From the NCBI RefSeq assembly GCF_000745265.1, contig NZ_JQNN01000001.1, forward strand, positions 1,302,001-1,366,000: DNA of 64,000 nucleotides, read 5' to 3'. Positions 16,143-27,301 of this stretch are shown one piece after another. The number at the start of each line of letters is the position of its first letter. Positions within the stretch are counted from its first letter, which is position 1. This stretch comes from Massilia sp. 9096 (lineage in GTDB: Bacteria; Pseudomonadota; Gammaproteobacteria; Burkholderiales; Burkholderiaceae_D). The position numbers and the translations under genes are program-made. Under the pieces are notes generated by a model, which saw nothing but the letters and a program-made list of their open reading frames with translations, was not told the DNA's origin and did no database searches.

Positions 16143-17120
16143 TCAGCCTCCGTGGCCGCGCAAGAGCGACCAGTTCATGTGCAGGTAGCGCTTGAAGCCG
16201 ATCCAGGTGTAGCGCGTGACGGTCAGGGCCAGCAGGCACAATCCGATCCCGCCCAGCACCATCGCGAAGCCGAACGCGGTCTGGGCGCTGCGCGAGCCGG
16301 CGTCCATGCCGGTGCTGATGCGCACGGTGCTGTCGGCCATCGCCTCGGCGCCGCGCAGCACGCGCGAGCGGGCGCGGCGTTCGCGCGCACGCGCGCTGCC
16401 GGTGTCGTCGTCGCCGGCCTCGTCGTCGTTACCTGCGCTGTTGTCGCCGGCGCGGTCGTCGGCGCGGTCGTCGGCCAGGGCCGGCGCGCGTTCGGGATGC
16501 ACGTTGATGCCGCGCTCGCCGATGTCGATGCGCAGCTGGCGCGGGCGGCCGTCGTCGGCGCTGATGTCGGCGAAACGGGTCGGCCAGTCGAGCACCAGCT
16601 CGTTGGTGCCGGCCAGGCCGCTGGCGGTGGTGGCGATGCCGGCCAGGTAGAACGTCAGTGCGCACACGTACACCGCGGCCAGCAGCGCCGACACCACCAG
16701 CGCCGGCACCAGCATGAACAGGTTGAACACGGCCAGGCCCGCGCCCGACACCAGCATGCGCAGCATGCGCGCCGGGTTGCGCATCCCGGTTCCGCCCTTG
16801 ACCGCGAACGATGCGTTCGGCGCTGCAGGCGCTGCCGGCGCGGCTGCCGCAGCTCCTGCCGCTCCAGCCGCTCCAGCTGCTCCTGCCGCCGCGCCGGCGC
16901 CGAGCGACTGCAGATGCGCGCTGGTGCGCAGCGCGAGCGCGACCTGGTTCGGGTCGTCGAGTTCGCGCCCGACGTCGAGCTCGTCGCGCCCGGCCGCTTC
17001 GCCATCGACGAAGCGCTGCTCGTAAGCGGCCAGGGTGCGCGCCTGCATCTCGGGCGGCAGGCCCAGCATGGAGCGCTTGAGGGCATTCAGGTAGTCGAGT
17101 TTTCCCATCGTGGCGTTCAT
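16143..17120 (-). CDS. DUF1700-like membrane protein with low-complexity linkers
   Basis: A 325-residue protein. Residues 5-70 (GKLDYLNALKRSMLGLPPEM...YEQRFVDGEAAGRDE...ELDDPNQVA) match the N-terminal helical domain of DUF1700/HAAS proteins. An Ala/Gly/Pro-rich linker (about 75-100) follows, then two membrane segments near 120-160 and one near 283-303. Between them lies a charged loop (DDRADDRAGDNSAGNDDEAG, then Arg-rich RARERRARSRVLRG). A second start four codons downstream (MGKLDY) is possible; AAGGA precedes the first ATG. It is co-transcribed with the DUF2807 gene downstream. Relatives are usually preceded by a PadR regulator; none is present here. Confidence 0.8.
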   Translation of the reverse strand: MNATMGKLDYLNALKRSMLGLPPEMQARTLAAYEQRFVDGEAAGRDELDVGRELDDPNQVALALRTSAHLQSLGAGAAAGAAGAAGAAGAAAAAPAAPAAPNASFAVKGGTGMRNPARMLRMLVSGAGLAVFNLFMLVPALVVSALLAAVYVCALTFYLAGIATTASGLAGTNELVLDWPTRFADISADDGRPRQLRIDIGERGINVHPERAPALADDRADDRAGDNSAGNDDEAGDDDTGSARARERRARSRVLRGAEAMADSTVRISTGMDAGSRSAQTAFGFAMVLGGIGLCLLALTVTRYTWIGFKRYLHMNWSLLRGHGG

Positions 17121-17150
17121 CGATCCTTCATCGGCATTCGCGGCGCCGGC

Positions 17151-17285
17151 TCAGCTGCCCGCCAGCACCAGCAGCGTCTCGAGGGCCGGGTGGCCACCGG
17201 CCAGCGCCGGATGCACCAGGACCACGGTGGCCGCGGTCACGACGGCCAGGAGCAGCAGGGTGCGCACGCCAAGAGTCAGGTTCAT
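17151..17285 (-). CDS. Small hydrophobic protein, 44 residues
   Basis: The frame encodes MNLTLGVRTLLLLAVVTAAT, then VVLVHPALAGGHPALETLLV and LAGS, i.e. one signal-like or membrane segment and a short tail. It lies 30 bases upstream of the DUF1700-like gene on the same strand and would be the first gene of that operon. A weak ribosome-binding site (GGATAGG) is very close to the ATG. Too short for family assignment; it may be a real small envelope protein or chance. Confidence 0.45.
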   Translation of the reverse strand: MNLTLGVRTLLLLAVVTAATVVLVHPALAGGHPALETLLVLAGS

Positions 17286-17422
17286 TGCCTATCCGTTCAC
17301 AGGGGTTTCGATGCTGCCACTGTAAGCAAGGCGCCCGGACGCGGCCACTGCCGTGCGACAAACTGCGTTTTTCGCGGGGCAGGCGGTTGCCCGCGCCGAC
17401 GAGGGGCACGCGGCGTCATCGC

Positions 17423-18799
17423 TCATTGGCCGCCCTTTGCCGGCGCGGCTGCCAGCGCCGCCGCCAGGCCGCTGCGCACCGCCGACTCCAGCGTGGCCGG
17501 ATAGTCGCTGGCGGTATAGTCGCCGGCCAGCAGCAGGCCACGCGGGCCGCTGTCGACGCCGGGGCGGTCCAGGTCCGGCGTGCAGGCGAAGGTGGCGCGC
17601 TTTTCGGCGATCACCTGGGTCCACGCCGGCAAGCCGAGCGCCGCGTTCCCGAAGGCCTCGGCCAGCTGGCGCGCCACCGCCTCGGCGAGCAGCGCCTGCT
17701 CGAGCGCGATGGCGCGGCCGGCGCTGCTGACCACCACCGCCAGCAAGCCGTCCTGGCTGGCGTCGAGCTGGCCGCGGTCGAAGGCGAACTGGCCCCAGGC
17801 GCCGGCGTCCGGATCGTCGAGCAGGGCGCAGAAGGGCAGCGGCAGCCGCGTTCCGGGCGCATATTGCAGGTAGACCGTGCAGATCGGCTCGTAGGCGAGG
17901 GCCTCCAGGCGGCCGACCAGGCTTGCCGTGCCGGCCAGCGGGCGCAGCAGCGACGCGCTCTGCCAGGGCGCGGTGGCCAGCACCACGGCGTCGTACCGTG
18001 CGTCGACTCCGCCGGCGCGCACGCTCCAGCCTCCGTCTTCCAGCGGTGCGATCGACTCGACCCGGCTGCCCAGCAGCACGCGCGCGCCGGCCGCCTCCAG
18101 GTGGCGCCGCGCCGCCTGCGGGAACAGTTCGTCGAGCAGCACGCGCGGCAGCAGCATGTCCGACGCCGCGCGTTTCGCGCCCAGGCTGTCGCGCAGCACC
18201 GCCAGGAACACGCGCGCCGATGCCTGCGCCGGGTCGGTGTTGAGCGCCGCGATGCACAGCGGGCGCCACAGCAGCCGGTACAGGCGCGGGGTCTGGTCGA
18301 AGCGCTCCAGCAGTTCGATGACGCTGCAGTCGTTTTTCAGATGCCAGTCCATCCAGCGCGCGCTGGTGGTGAAACGCGCCAGCGCCAGCTTGTCGGCGCG
18401 CTCCAGCCCCTGCGCGCGCAGCAGCGCCACCAGCACGTGCAGCGGCGCCGGCAGGCGCGGCGCGGCGAAATCCAGCAGGGCAGGGGCGTCGTGACCGGCG
18501 GCGGGCGGATAGCGCATCTGCAGCGGCAGGCGCAGCATCGTCTGATTCGGGTCGAGGCCGACGCGCCGCATCAGCCCCAGGCTGTCGCGGTAGGCGCCGA
18601 GCAGGATGTGCTGGCCATTGTCCAGCACGCGTCCGCGCGCCTGCACCGCGCGTGCGCGTCCGCCCAGCGCGCGCGCCGCCTCGTGCAGCGTGACCTCGCA
18701 GCCGCGCGCGCTCAGCTCGAGCGCCGCCGCGCAGCCGGCCCAGCCGCCGCCGATCACGGCGACGCTGCGCCGGGCGGTGCCGGTCTTAGTTGCGGACAT
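17423..18799 (-). CDS. hpnE: Hydroxysqualene dehydroxylase HpnE
   Basis: A 458-residue FAD-dependent amine-oxidase-fold enzyme. The dinucleotide-binding motif is near the N-terminus (SVAVIGGGWAGCAAALELSA), followed by ALGGRARA and DNGQHILLGAY, both typical of HpnE. Near the C-terminus LLLAGDYTASDYPATLESAV closes the FAD site. HpnE reduces hydroxysqualene to squalene, the last step of the HpnC-HpnD-HpnE route from farnesyl diphosphate, which supplies hopanoid synthesis. Its start overlaps the hpnD end by 14 bases. Confidence 0.93.
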   Translation of the reverse strand: MSATKTGTARRSVAVIGGGWAGCAAALELSARGCEVTLHEAARALGGRARAVQARGRVLDNGQHILLGAYRDSLGLMRRVGLDPNQTMLRLPLQMRYPPAAGHDAPALLDFAAPRLPAPLHVLVALLRAQGLERADKLALARFTTSARWMDWHLKNDCSVIELLERFDQTPRLYRLLWRPLCIAALNTDPAQASARVFLAVLRDSLGAKRAASDMLLPRVLLDELFPQAARRHLEAAGARVLLGSRVESIAPLEDGGWSVRAGGVDARYDAVVLATAPWQSASLLRPLAGTASLVGRLEALAYEPICTVYLQYAPGTRLPLPFCALLDDPDAGAWGQFAFDRGQLDASQDGLLAVVVSSAGRAIALEQALLAEAVARQLAEAFGNAALGLPAWTQVIAEKRATFACTPDLDRPGVDSGPRGLLLAGDYTASDYPATLESAVRSGLAAALAAAPAKGGQ

Positions 18800-19619
18800 A
18801 GGTCTTCCACGCCAGCCACAGCTTGCGCAGCGGCGTCAGGGAAATCTTCTGGTTCAGTACATGAAAGCCGTCGCGCTCGATCTCGTCGAGCAGCGTGCGG
18901 TAGATCGCCGCCATCATCAGCCCCGGGCGCTGCGCGCGCCGGTCCTGCTTCGGCAGCAGCGCCAGGGCTTCGTCGTAGAAGCCCTGGGCGCGTTCGGCCT
19001 GGAACTTCATCAGCGCGACGAACTTGTCGGTGTGGCGGAAGCTCATGATGTCGGCCGCGGTCACGCCGAACTGCTGCAGTTCGTTGACGGGAAGGTAGAT
19101 GCGGCCCTTGCGCGCATCCTCGCCGACGTCGCGGATGATGTTGGTCATCTGGAACGCCAGGCCGAGCTTTTCGGCATACTCCAAGGTCCGGGGATCGGTC
19201 ACGCCGAAGATGCTGGCCGACAGGATGCCGACCACGCCGGCCACGTGCCAGCAGTACTTGCGCAGGCCCGGCCAGTCCAGGTAGCGCGACTGGTCCAGGT
19301 CCATCTCCATGCCGTCGACGATGGCAAGCAAGTGTTCCTGCTTCAGATCGAAGGCTTGCAGGTGGGGTTTCAGGGCCTGGCTGACCGGATGGGTCGGCGC
19401 GCCGGCGTACAGCTGGGCGATCTCGCCGCGCCACCAGGCCAGCTTGATGCGCGCCACCGAGGGGTCGGTGGTTTCGTCGACGATGTCGTCGACTTCCCGG
19501 CAAAAGGCATACAGCGCCGTGATCGCGCGGCGCCGCTCGGGCGGCAGGAACAGGAAGCTGTAATAGAAGCTGGAGCCGCTTTGGACGGTCTTTTGTTGGC
19601 AGTATTCGTCGGGGGACAT
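18786..19619 (-). CDS. hpnD: Presqualene diphosphate synthase HpnD
   Basis: Start chosen at 19619 (MSPDEYCQQKTVQSGSSFYY); the frame is open far upstream through hpnC but without conserved sequence. The 277-residue protein is a trans-isoprenyl diphosphate synthase of the squalene/phytoene family, with the two Asp-rich motifs that bind Mg-diphosphate: REVDDIVDE (about residues 45-53) and RDVGEDARKGRIYLP (about 164-178). HpnD joins two farnesyl diphosphates to presqualene diphosphate. It is the middle gene of hpnC-hpnD-hpnE, 77 bases after hpnC, and overlaps hpnE. Confidence 0.93.
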   Translation of the reverse strand: MSPDEYCQQKTVQSGSSFYYSFLFLPPERRRAITALYAFCREVDDIVDETTDPSVARIKLAWWRGEIAQLYAGAPTHPVSQALKPHLQAFDLKQEHLLAIVDGMEMDLDQSRYLDWPGLRKYCWHVAGVVGILSASIFGVTDPRTLEYAEKLGLAFQMTNIIRDVGEDARKGRIYLPVNELQQFGVTAADIMSFRHTDKFVALMKFQAERAQGFYDEALALLPKQDRRAQRPGLMMAAIYRTLLDEIERDGFHVLNQKISLTPLRKLWLAWKTYVRN

Positions 19620-19696
19620 ATCGTAGTGTTGGTGTTGGCCCGCTATATTAGCCGATGGCAGATGGGCGATGGCGGATCGGGTGGTCGCAGCCGCGT

Positions 19697-20506
19697 TTAC
19701 ATCCGGGCCGCGCGCCACAGCAGCATCACCCAGTCGACTTTGCCGAGCTGCGGGCGGTGGCGGAACACGTCGTAGCGCGCCGCTTCGATGGCTTCCAGGA
19801 TGCGCAGGCCGCCCTGCACGACCAGGCGCAGCTCCCAGCCGATGCGGCCCGGCAGGCGCGTGGCCAGCGGCGCACCCTCGAGCATCAGCGCGCGCGCCCG
19901 CTCGACCTCGAAGCGCATCAGCGCCTCCCAGGCCGGCCCGGTGCGCGCCTGGCGGATGTCGTCCTCGCCCACGTTGAAACGCGCCAGATCCTCGAGCGGC
20001 AGGTAGATCCGGCCCTTGTCGATGTCGATCGCCACGTCCTGCCAGAAGTTGATCAGCTGTAGGGCGCTGCAGACCGCATCGGACTGGCGCAGGCTCAGGG
20101 CGTCGACTTCGCCGTACAGCGCCAGCATCAGGCGCCCGACCGGATTGGCCGAGCGTCGGCAATAGTCGAGCAGCAATGCATAGTCGGCATAGCGTTTGGT
20201 GACCACGTCCTGCTTGAACGCGCTGAGCAGGTCGCGCAGCGGCTGCAACGGCAGGCGGTATTGTTCGATGGCCGCGGCCAGGCGCGTCCACATCTGGGCG
20301 GCCGGCGGCGCGCCGGCGTCGATCATGTCAAGCGCCTCCTCATACCCCTGCAGCGCGGCCAGGCGCTCGTGGGGCAGGGCGTCGCCCTCGTCGGCGATGT
20401 CGTCGGCGCTGCGCGCGAAAGCGTAGATGGCCTCGACCGCCGGCACCAGGCGGCGCGGCAGCAGGATCGAGGCGACGGGGAAGTTTTCGTAATGGTCGAC
20501 GGCCAT
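19697..20506 (-). CDS. hpnC: Squalene synthase HpnC (hydroxysqualene-forming)
   Basis: Start chosen at 20506 (MAVDHYENFPVASILLP), where family members begin; another ATG at 20533 would add nine residues and the frame is open further. The 269-residue protein is paralogous to HpnD with Asp-rich motifs ARSADDIADE and WQDVAIDIDKGRIYLP. The second is slightly altered, as is usual for HpnC. HpnC converts presqualene diphosphate to hydroxysqualene. No squalene-hopene cyclase gene is in the window, so the product could be squalene for hopanoids made elsewhere. Confidence 0.92.
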   Translation of the reverse strand: MAVDHYENFPVASILLPRRLVPAVEAIYAFARSADDIADEGDALPHERLAALQGYEEALDMIDAGAPPAAQMWTRLAAAIEQYRLPLQPLRDLLSAFKQDVVTKRYADYALLLDYCRRSANPVGRLMLALYGEVDALSLRQSDAVCSALQLINFWQDVAIDIDKGRIYLPLEDLARFNVGEDDIRQARTGPAWEALMRFEVERARALMLEGAPLATRLPGRIGWELRLVVQGGLRILEAIEAARYDVFRHRPQLGKVDWVMLLWRAARM

Positions 20507-20659
20507 GAGCAGGAATCTGGATTGAGCGGCCATTATAATTGCTGGGTTGTCGATCCGGACAGATTGGCGAACCGGCAAGCGCGTCGGTGTGGCACGCTGA
20601 TTCTTCGGCGAAAAATTGCCAGTCGCGCACGGTATTAAAAAACTGGCCAATCGTGTCAG

Positions 20660-20816
20660 AAAATCCAGTAAAATATCGGGTTGAAGTTGTAGCCCCTAAG
20701 CAAAAAGGGTGTCGAACACCGTCATTGGCGGCATTCAATGCGACGCGCGTGCGGTTATCGGGATACCCGTGAGGCGTGCAGGGCGGCCGGTATTCAGTCG
20801 GGCGCCCTTTGTTTTT
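20660..20816 (+). ncRNA. Candidate small RNA upstream of tRNA-Leu
   Basis: The 330-base gap 20507-20836 has no convincing gene. From about 20660 it contains a row of small hairpins (GGTGT-cga-ACACC, GCATT-c-AATGC, CGGG-ata-CCCG) and ends in a textbook intrinsic terminator (20780-20816). No plus-strand gene precedes it that would need a terminator. A short transcript starting in the AT-rich stretch near 20660-20680 would explain this. A 77-residue frame in the region shows no protein-like features. The 5' end is a guess. Confidence 0.25.
20780..20816 (+). terminator. Intrinsic terminator before tRNA-Leu
   Basis: AGGGCG-g-CCG, 9-base loop, CGG-g-CGCCCT: a stem with one symmetric G-G mismatch, followed by TTGTTTTT. 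Strong on the plus strand, though no recognised gene ends here. Confidence 0.7.
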
Positions 20817-20836
20817 GTGGCAAGAAGCAATCCTGA

Positions 20837-20923
20837 GCGAGGATGGCGAAATTGGTAGACGCACCAGGTTTAGGTCCTGACGCCAGCAATGGTGTGGGGG
20901 TTCGAGTCCCCCTCCTCGCACCA
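20837..20923 (+). tRNA. tRNA-Leu (anticodon TAG)
   Basis: Acceptor stem GCGAGGA/TCCTCGC with discriminator A and encoded CCA. The anticodon stem CAGG/CCTG closes the loop TTTAGGT, giving anticodon TAG for CUA/CUN leucine codons. The long variable arm typical of class II tRNA and the T-arm GGGGG-TTCGAGT-CCCCC are present. Length 87 with CCA. It lies 31 bases before trigger factor. Confidence 0.95.
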
Positions 20924-20954
20924 CGAATAATTATTTTTTTGGACGATTTTTACA

Positions 20955-22295
20955 ATGGCAACTGCAGTCGAAAACCTGGGTAAACTCGAGCGTCGCTTGA
21001 CGATTACTTTTCCGCTGAGCGACGTTCGTACGGAAGTTGAAAAGCGCCTCAAGAAGCAGGCCAAGACCGCGCGCGCTCCGGGCTTCCGTCCGGGCAAGGT
21101 GCCGCTCAAGATGGTCGCTGCCCAGTACGGCTTCCAGATCGAGTCCGACGTGCTGAACGACAAAGTCGGCCAGGCCTTCGGCCAGGCTGCCGACGAAGCC
21201 CAGCTGCGCGTCGCCGGCATGCCGAAAATCGAGCCGAAACAGGACGCGCCGGAAGGCATGCTGGCCTTCGACGCGACTTTCGAAGTCTATCCGGAAGTGT
21301 CGCTGCCGGACCTGGCGAGCGTCGAAGTCGAGACCGTCAAGGCCGACGTGTCGGACGCCGAAATCGACAAGACCATCGACATCCTGCGCAAGCAGCGCGT
21401 GCACTACCACACCAAGGGTGAATCGGGCGAGCACGGCGACGGCGGCGAAGCCGTGGCCGCTGATGGCGACCGCGTGACCGTGGACTTCACCGGCACCATC
21501 GACGGCGTCGAGTTCGATGGCGGCAAGGCGGAAGACTACGCCTTCGTGCTGGGCGAAGGCCGCATGCTGCCGGAATTCGAAGCCGCCACCATCGGCCTGA
21601 AAGTCGGCGAGAGCAAGACCTTCCCGCTGGCCTTCCCTGAGGATTACCACGGCAAGGACGTGGCCGGCAAGACCGCCGAGTTTACCATCACCCTGAAGAA
21701 GCTGGAGTGGGCGCACATGCCGGCAGTCGACGAGGAATTCGCCCGCTCGCTGGGCATCGAAGACGGCAGCGTCGAGAAGATGCGCGAAGACATCAAGGTC
21801 AACCTGGAGCGCGAAGTCAACGCCCGCATCAAGGCGCGCAACAAGGAAACCGTGATGGACGCCCTGGTCAAGCACACCGAAATGGACGTGCCGCAAGTCA
21901 TGGTCGCCCAGGATTCGGAGCGCCTGGCCGAGCAGACCCGCCAGGACATGGCCCAGCGCGGCATGGACGTCAAGAGCCTGCCGTTCCCGGCCGACCTGTT
22001 CGCCACCAAGGCCGAGCGCCGCGTGCGCCTGGGCCTGATCCTGTCGCAGCTGGTCCAGGAAAACAGCCTGCAAGCCAGCCAGGACCAGGTCAAGGCCCAG
22101 ATCGAAGACTTCGCACAAAGCTACGAAGATCCGAAGGAAGTGCTGAAGTACTACTACAGCGACCGCCGCCGCCTGGGCGAGATCGAAGCTCTTGTATTGG
22201 AAGAAAACGTCGTTAACTATGTGCTGGGCAAGGCAAAGGTGACGACCAAGGACATCGGCTTCGACGAGCTGATGGGCAGCGCCGCCCAGGCTTGA
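20955..22295 (+). CDS. tig: Trigger factor
   Basis: A 446-residue ribosome-associated chaperone and peptidyl-prolyl isomerase. The N-terminal ribosome-docking loop holds the family signature GFRPGKVP (about residues 42-49). A central FKBP-type domain follows ([20 protein letters not shown], then [13 protein letters not shown], about 165-250), and a helical C-terminal arm. It binds nascent chains at the ribosomal exit tunnel. It starts the classic tig-clpP-clpX-lon order. The length is slightly above the usual 430-435 because of a Gly/Glu-rich insert ([18 protein letters not shown]). Confidence 0.97.
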   Translation: MATAVENLGKLERRLTITFPLSDVRTEVEKRLKKQAKTARAPGFRPGKVPLKMVAAQYGFQIESDVLNDKVGQAFGQAADEAQLRVAGMPKIEPKQDAPEGMLAFDATFEVYPEVSLPDLASVEVETVKADVSDAEIDKTIDILRKQRVHYHTKGESGEHGDGGEAVAADGDRVTVDFTGTIDGVEFDGGKAEDYAFVLGEGRMLPEFEAATIGLKVGESKTFPLAFPEDYHGKDVAGKTAEFTITLKKLEWAHMPAVDEEFARSLGIEDGSVEKMREDIKVNLEREVNARIKARNKETVMDALVKHTEMDVPQVMVAQDSERLAEQTRQDMAQRGMDVKSLPFPADLFATKAERRVRLGLILSQLVQENSLQASQDQVKAQIEDFAQSYEDPKEVLKYYYSDRRRLGEIEALVLEENVVNYVLGKAKVTTKDIGFDELMGSAAQA

Positions 22296-22381
22296 GACTG
22301 AAACGGTCTCAGGCTTCCTTGCCGGGAGCCCTTTGACGCCGCCGCGCACCGTTTGCGACCGTACGCAGGATCCCGCGCCTG

Positions 22382-22401
22382 CCGCTGTACAATAACAGCG
22401 G
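22382..22401 (+). promoter_or_regulatory. Inverted repeat around a -10-like TACAAT upstream of clpP
   Basis: CCGCTGT-6-ACAGCGG encloses TACAAT (22388-22393). No clear -35 is found at 17 bases. It may be an operator at the clpP promoter. Further on, GGAGCC and GGCTCC (near 22413 and 22455) could pair in the clpP leader. Confidence 0.35.
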
Positions 22402-22489
22402 TAGGCAGTTCAGGAGCCGCGTGCGGCCAGCGACCGGATCGCGGGCCGTCGGGGGCTCCCTTAACTTTTCTGAAAGGACATTGGCAGGT

Positions 22490-23107
22490 ATGAATCATAA
22501 TCCGGCATTGGATACCCAAGCCCTCGGCCTCGTGCCGATGGTGATCGAGCAGAGCGGCCGCGGCGAGCGCGCCTATGACATCTACTCGCGCCTGCTGAAG
22601 GAGCGAGTCATTTTCCTGGTCGGCCCTGTCAACGACCAGATGGCCAACCTCATCGTGGCCCAGCTGCTGTTCCTGGAGAGCGAGAATCCGGACAAGGACA
22701 TCTCGCTGTACATCAACTCCCCGGGCGGTTCGGTCTCGGCCGGCCTGGCGATCTTCGATACGATGAACTTCATCAAGCCGGACGTCTCGACCCTGTGCAC
22801 CGGCCTGGCTGCGTCGATGGGCGCCTTCCTGCTGGCCGCCGGCGCCAAGGGCAAGCGCTTCTCGCTGCCGAACTCGCGCGTGATGATCCACCAGCCGTCC
22901 GGCGGTTCGCAGGGCATGGCGTCGGACATCGAGATCCAGGCCAAGGAAATCCTGTACCTGCGCGAGCGCCTGGCGCGCATCATGGCCGACAATACCGGCC
23001 AGACGATCGAACAGATCCACAAGGACACGGACCGCGACCGCTTCATGTCGTCGGACGAAGCCGTGGAATACGGGCTGATCGACAAGGTGCTGACGAACCG
23101 CGCCTGA
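22490..23107 (+). CDS. clpP: ATP-dependent Clp protease proteolytic subunit
   Basis: Start chosen at 22490 ([20 protein letters not shown]); the frame continues upstream without support. The 205-residue serine protease has the complete triad: Ser109 in GLAASMGAF, His134 in MIHQPSGG and Asp183 in TDRDRF, each two residues below the E. coli numbering. It forms two heptameric rings that degrade substrates fed by ClpX. The gene has its own terminator (23145-23181), and clpX has its own promoter, so the two can be expressed separately. Confidence 0.98.
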   Translation: MNHNPALDTQALGLVPMVIEQSGRGERAYDIYSRLLKERVIFLVGPVNDQMANLIVAQLLFLESENPDKDISLYINSPGGSVSAGLAIFDTMNFIKPDVSTLCTGLAASMGAFLLAAGAKGKRFSLPNSRVMIHQPSGGSQGMASDIEIQAKEILYLRERLARIMADNTGQTIEQIHKDTDRDRFMSSDEAVEYGLIDKVLTNRA

Positions 23108-23144
23108 CACGCTTTTTTGAGCCATCCTTAGCTGTTGCTCAAAT

Positions 23145-23181
23145 ACGCCCGGACGCGACAGCGCTTCGGGCGTTTATTTTT
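23145..23181 (+). terminator. Intrinsic terminator of clpP
   Basis: ACGCCCG / CGGGCGT stem with a 15-base loop, followed by TTATTTTT. Confidence 0.75.
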
Positions 23182-23210
23182 CATTTGCGGTAGCATGGAG
23201 ACGTGCGCTC

Positions 23211-23239
23211 TTGTTGCGCCCCCGTATTAGCGTTATATT
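23211..23239 (+). promoter_or_regulatory. Promoter of clpX
   Basis: TTGTTG (23211-23216), exactly 17 bases, TATATT (23234-23239), 27 bases before the clpX ATG and directly after the clpP terminator. Confidence 0.65.
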
Positions 23240-23266
23240 CGAAGCAATTCAACAGAAACCTGCCCC

Positions 23267-24535
23267 ATGTCTGACAAAAAATCTTCCAGCGGCGAAAAAC
23301 TCCTGTACTGCTCGTTCTGCGGCAAGAGCCAGCACGAGGTCAAGAAGCTGATCGCCGGACCTTCGGTCTTCATCTGCGACGAGTGCATCGACTTGTGCAA
23401 CGACATCATCCGCGATGAGACCTCGAACGTGGAATCGGTGGCGGGTGCCAAGTCCGACCTGCCGACGCCACACGAGATCGCCGAACTGCTCGACCAGTAC
23501 GTGATCGGCCAGCAGACGGCCAAGCGCATCCTGTCGGTGGCGGTGTACAACCATTACAAGCGCCTCAAGCACCTGGGCAAGAAGGACGATATCGAGCTGT
23601 CCAAGAGCAATATCCTGCTCGTCGGCCCGACCGGTTCCGGCAAGACCCTGCTGGCCCAGACGCTGGCGCGCATGCTCAACGTGCCGTTCGTGATCGCCGA
23701 CGCCACCACGCTGACCGAAGCCGGCTACGTGGGCGAGGACGTCGAGAACATCATCCAGAAGCTGCTGCAGAGCTGCAATTACGAAGTCGAGAAGGCGCAG
23801 CGCGGCATCGTCTACATCGACGAAATCGACAAGATCTCGCGCAAGTCCGACAACCCGTCGATCACGCGCGACGTCTCGGGCGAGGGCGTGCAGCAGGCGC
23901 TGCTGAAACTGATCGAGGGCACCATGGCTTCGGTACCGCCGCAAGGCGGTCGCAAGCACCCGAACCAGGATTTCGTCCAGATCGACACGACCAACATCCT
24001 GTTCATTTGCGGCGGCGCGTTCGACGGCCTCGACAAGGTGATCCAGAGCCGCTCGGAAAAATCGGGCATCGGTTTCGGCGCCAGCGTCAAGAGCCAGACC
24101 CAGCGGTCGGTCAGCGACGTGCTGATGGAAGCGGAACCGGAAGACCTGATCAAGTTCGGCCTGATTCCCGAGCTGGTCGGCCGCCTGCCGGTCGTCGCGA
24201 CCCTGGCCGAACTGACCGAGGATGCGCTGATCCAGATCCTGGTCGAGCCGAAAAACGCCCTGATCAAGCAGTATTCGAAGCTGCTCGACATGGAAGGCGC
24301 TGAACTCGAAATCCGTCCGGCCGGCCTGCATGCGATCGCCAAGAAAGCGCTGGCACGCAAGACCGGTGCACGCGGCCTGCGTTCGATCCTGGAACACGCG
24401 CTGCTGGACGTGATGTACGAATTGCCGAGCCAGCAAAACGTCGTGAAAGTCGTGATCGATGAAAACACGATCACGAACGGCGCAAAGCCTTTGCTGATTT
24501 ACAGCGAAAGCCCAAAAGCCGCCGGAGAAAATTAA
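23267..24535 (+). CDS. clpX: ATP-dependent Clp protease ATP-binding subunit ClpX
   Basis: A 422-residue AAA+ unfoldase. The N-terminal zinc-binding domain has Cys15, Cys18, Cys37 and Cys40 (CSFCGKS and CDECIDLC). The ATPase domain shows Walker A GPTGSGKT, Walker [12 protein letters not shown], the GYVG pore loop (AGYVGEDVE), the IGF loop that docks ClpP (EKSGIGFGA), sensor 2 GARGLRSI and the C-terminal helical domain. It recognises tagged proteins, unfolds them and threads them into ClpP. An intrinsic terminator follows about 90 bases after the stop. Confidence 0.98.
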   Translation: MSDKKSSSGEKLLYCSFCGKSQHEVKKLIAGPSVFICDECIDLCNDIIRDETSNVESVAGAKSDLPTPHEIAELLDQYVIGQQTAKRILSVAVYNHYKRLKHLGKKDDIELSKSNILLVGPTGSGKTLLAQTLARMLNVPFVIADATTLTEAGYVGEDVENIIQKLLQSCNYEVEKAQRGIVYIDEIDKISRKSDNPSITRDVSGEGVQQALLKLIEGTMASVPPQGGRKHPNQDFVQIDTTNILFICGGAFDGLDKVIQSRSEKSGIGFGASVKSQTQRSVSDVLMEAEPEDLIKFGLIPELVGRLPVVATLAELTEDALIQILVEPKNALIKQYSKLLDMEGAELEIRPAGLHAIAKKALARKTGARGLRSILEHALLDVMYELPSQQNVVKVVIDENTITNGAKPLLIYSESPKAAGEN

Positions 24536-24622
24536 AAAATTTCCCGACGCAAACACAACAAAGGTATTGAATCGCCCCGTTGAGACGGTACAATAAATCT
24601 CGACAAAAGGCGGTTTCCCACG

Positions 24623-24662
24623 AAAAGCCACTCGTGACCGCGGTCTCGACGTGGCTTTTTTA
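24623..24662 (+). terminator. Intrinsic terminator of clpX
   Basis: AAAAGCCAC / GTGGCTTTT (9-bp stem) around a 19-base loop that itself contains a short palindrome (GACCGCGGTC), followed by a T-run. Confidence 0.8.
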
Positions 24663-24681
24663 TTCGAAAAACGTGTTTTTG

Positions 24682-24710
24682 TTGAAACGGCTATACTCCA
24701 GGCCTAGTTA
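24682..24710 (+). promoter_or_regulatory. Heat-shock (sigma-32)-like promoter of lon
   Basis: TTGAAA (24682-24687), 13 bases, GGCCTAGTTA (24701-24710). This partly matches the sigma-32 pattern CTTGAAA-N13-CCCCATnTA (central CC, then A and TTA). Lon is a known sigma-32 target in proteobacteria. A vegetative -10 (TATACT, 24692-24697) without a good -35 overlaps it. Confidence 0.4.
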
Positions 24711-24803
24711 TAGAACTTTTATCTGGAGAAATATTTATAGGGCCGGTCTTGTGTTTTGGGGGTGTGCTCCCACATCGAAAACACGCTTTCTATAAGGTAT
24801 GCC

Positions 24804-27218
<2,415 letters not shown>

Positions 27219-27233
27219 TCGTCGTCATCCGAC

Positions 27234-27283
27234 GGGCGCCCACGCGGCGCCCTATGCAAGGCGCCCATGCGGCGCCTTTTTTT
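27234..27283 (+). terminator. Tandem hairpin terminators of lon
   Basis: Hairpin 1: GGGCGCC-cacgc-GGCGCCC (27234-27252). Hairpin 2: AAGGCGCC-catgc-GGCGCCTT (27258-27278) followed by a T-run. The two are near copies of each other. Only the second has the T-run of an intrinsic terminator. Confidence 0.8.
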
Positions 27284-27301
27284 ATGCCCAGGACCCGGAA
27301 C

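Noticed and set aside
16900..17000. Low-complexity Ala/Gly/Pro coding repeat as a microsatellite
   Set aside because: The codons vary and the repeat is only at protein level; it is a linker in the DUF1700-like protein.
20539..20772. 77-codon frame before the terminator at 20780
   Set aside because: Begins inside the hpnC upstream region, no Shine-Dalgarno, no protein-like pattern; an RNA is more plausible.
20837..20923. tRNA-Leu as a possible integration (att) site
   Set aside because: No integrase gene, no repeat of the tRNA 3' end and normal core genes on both sides.
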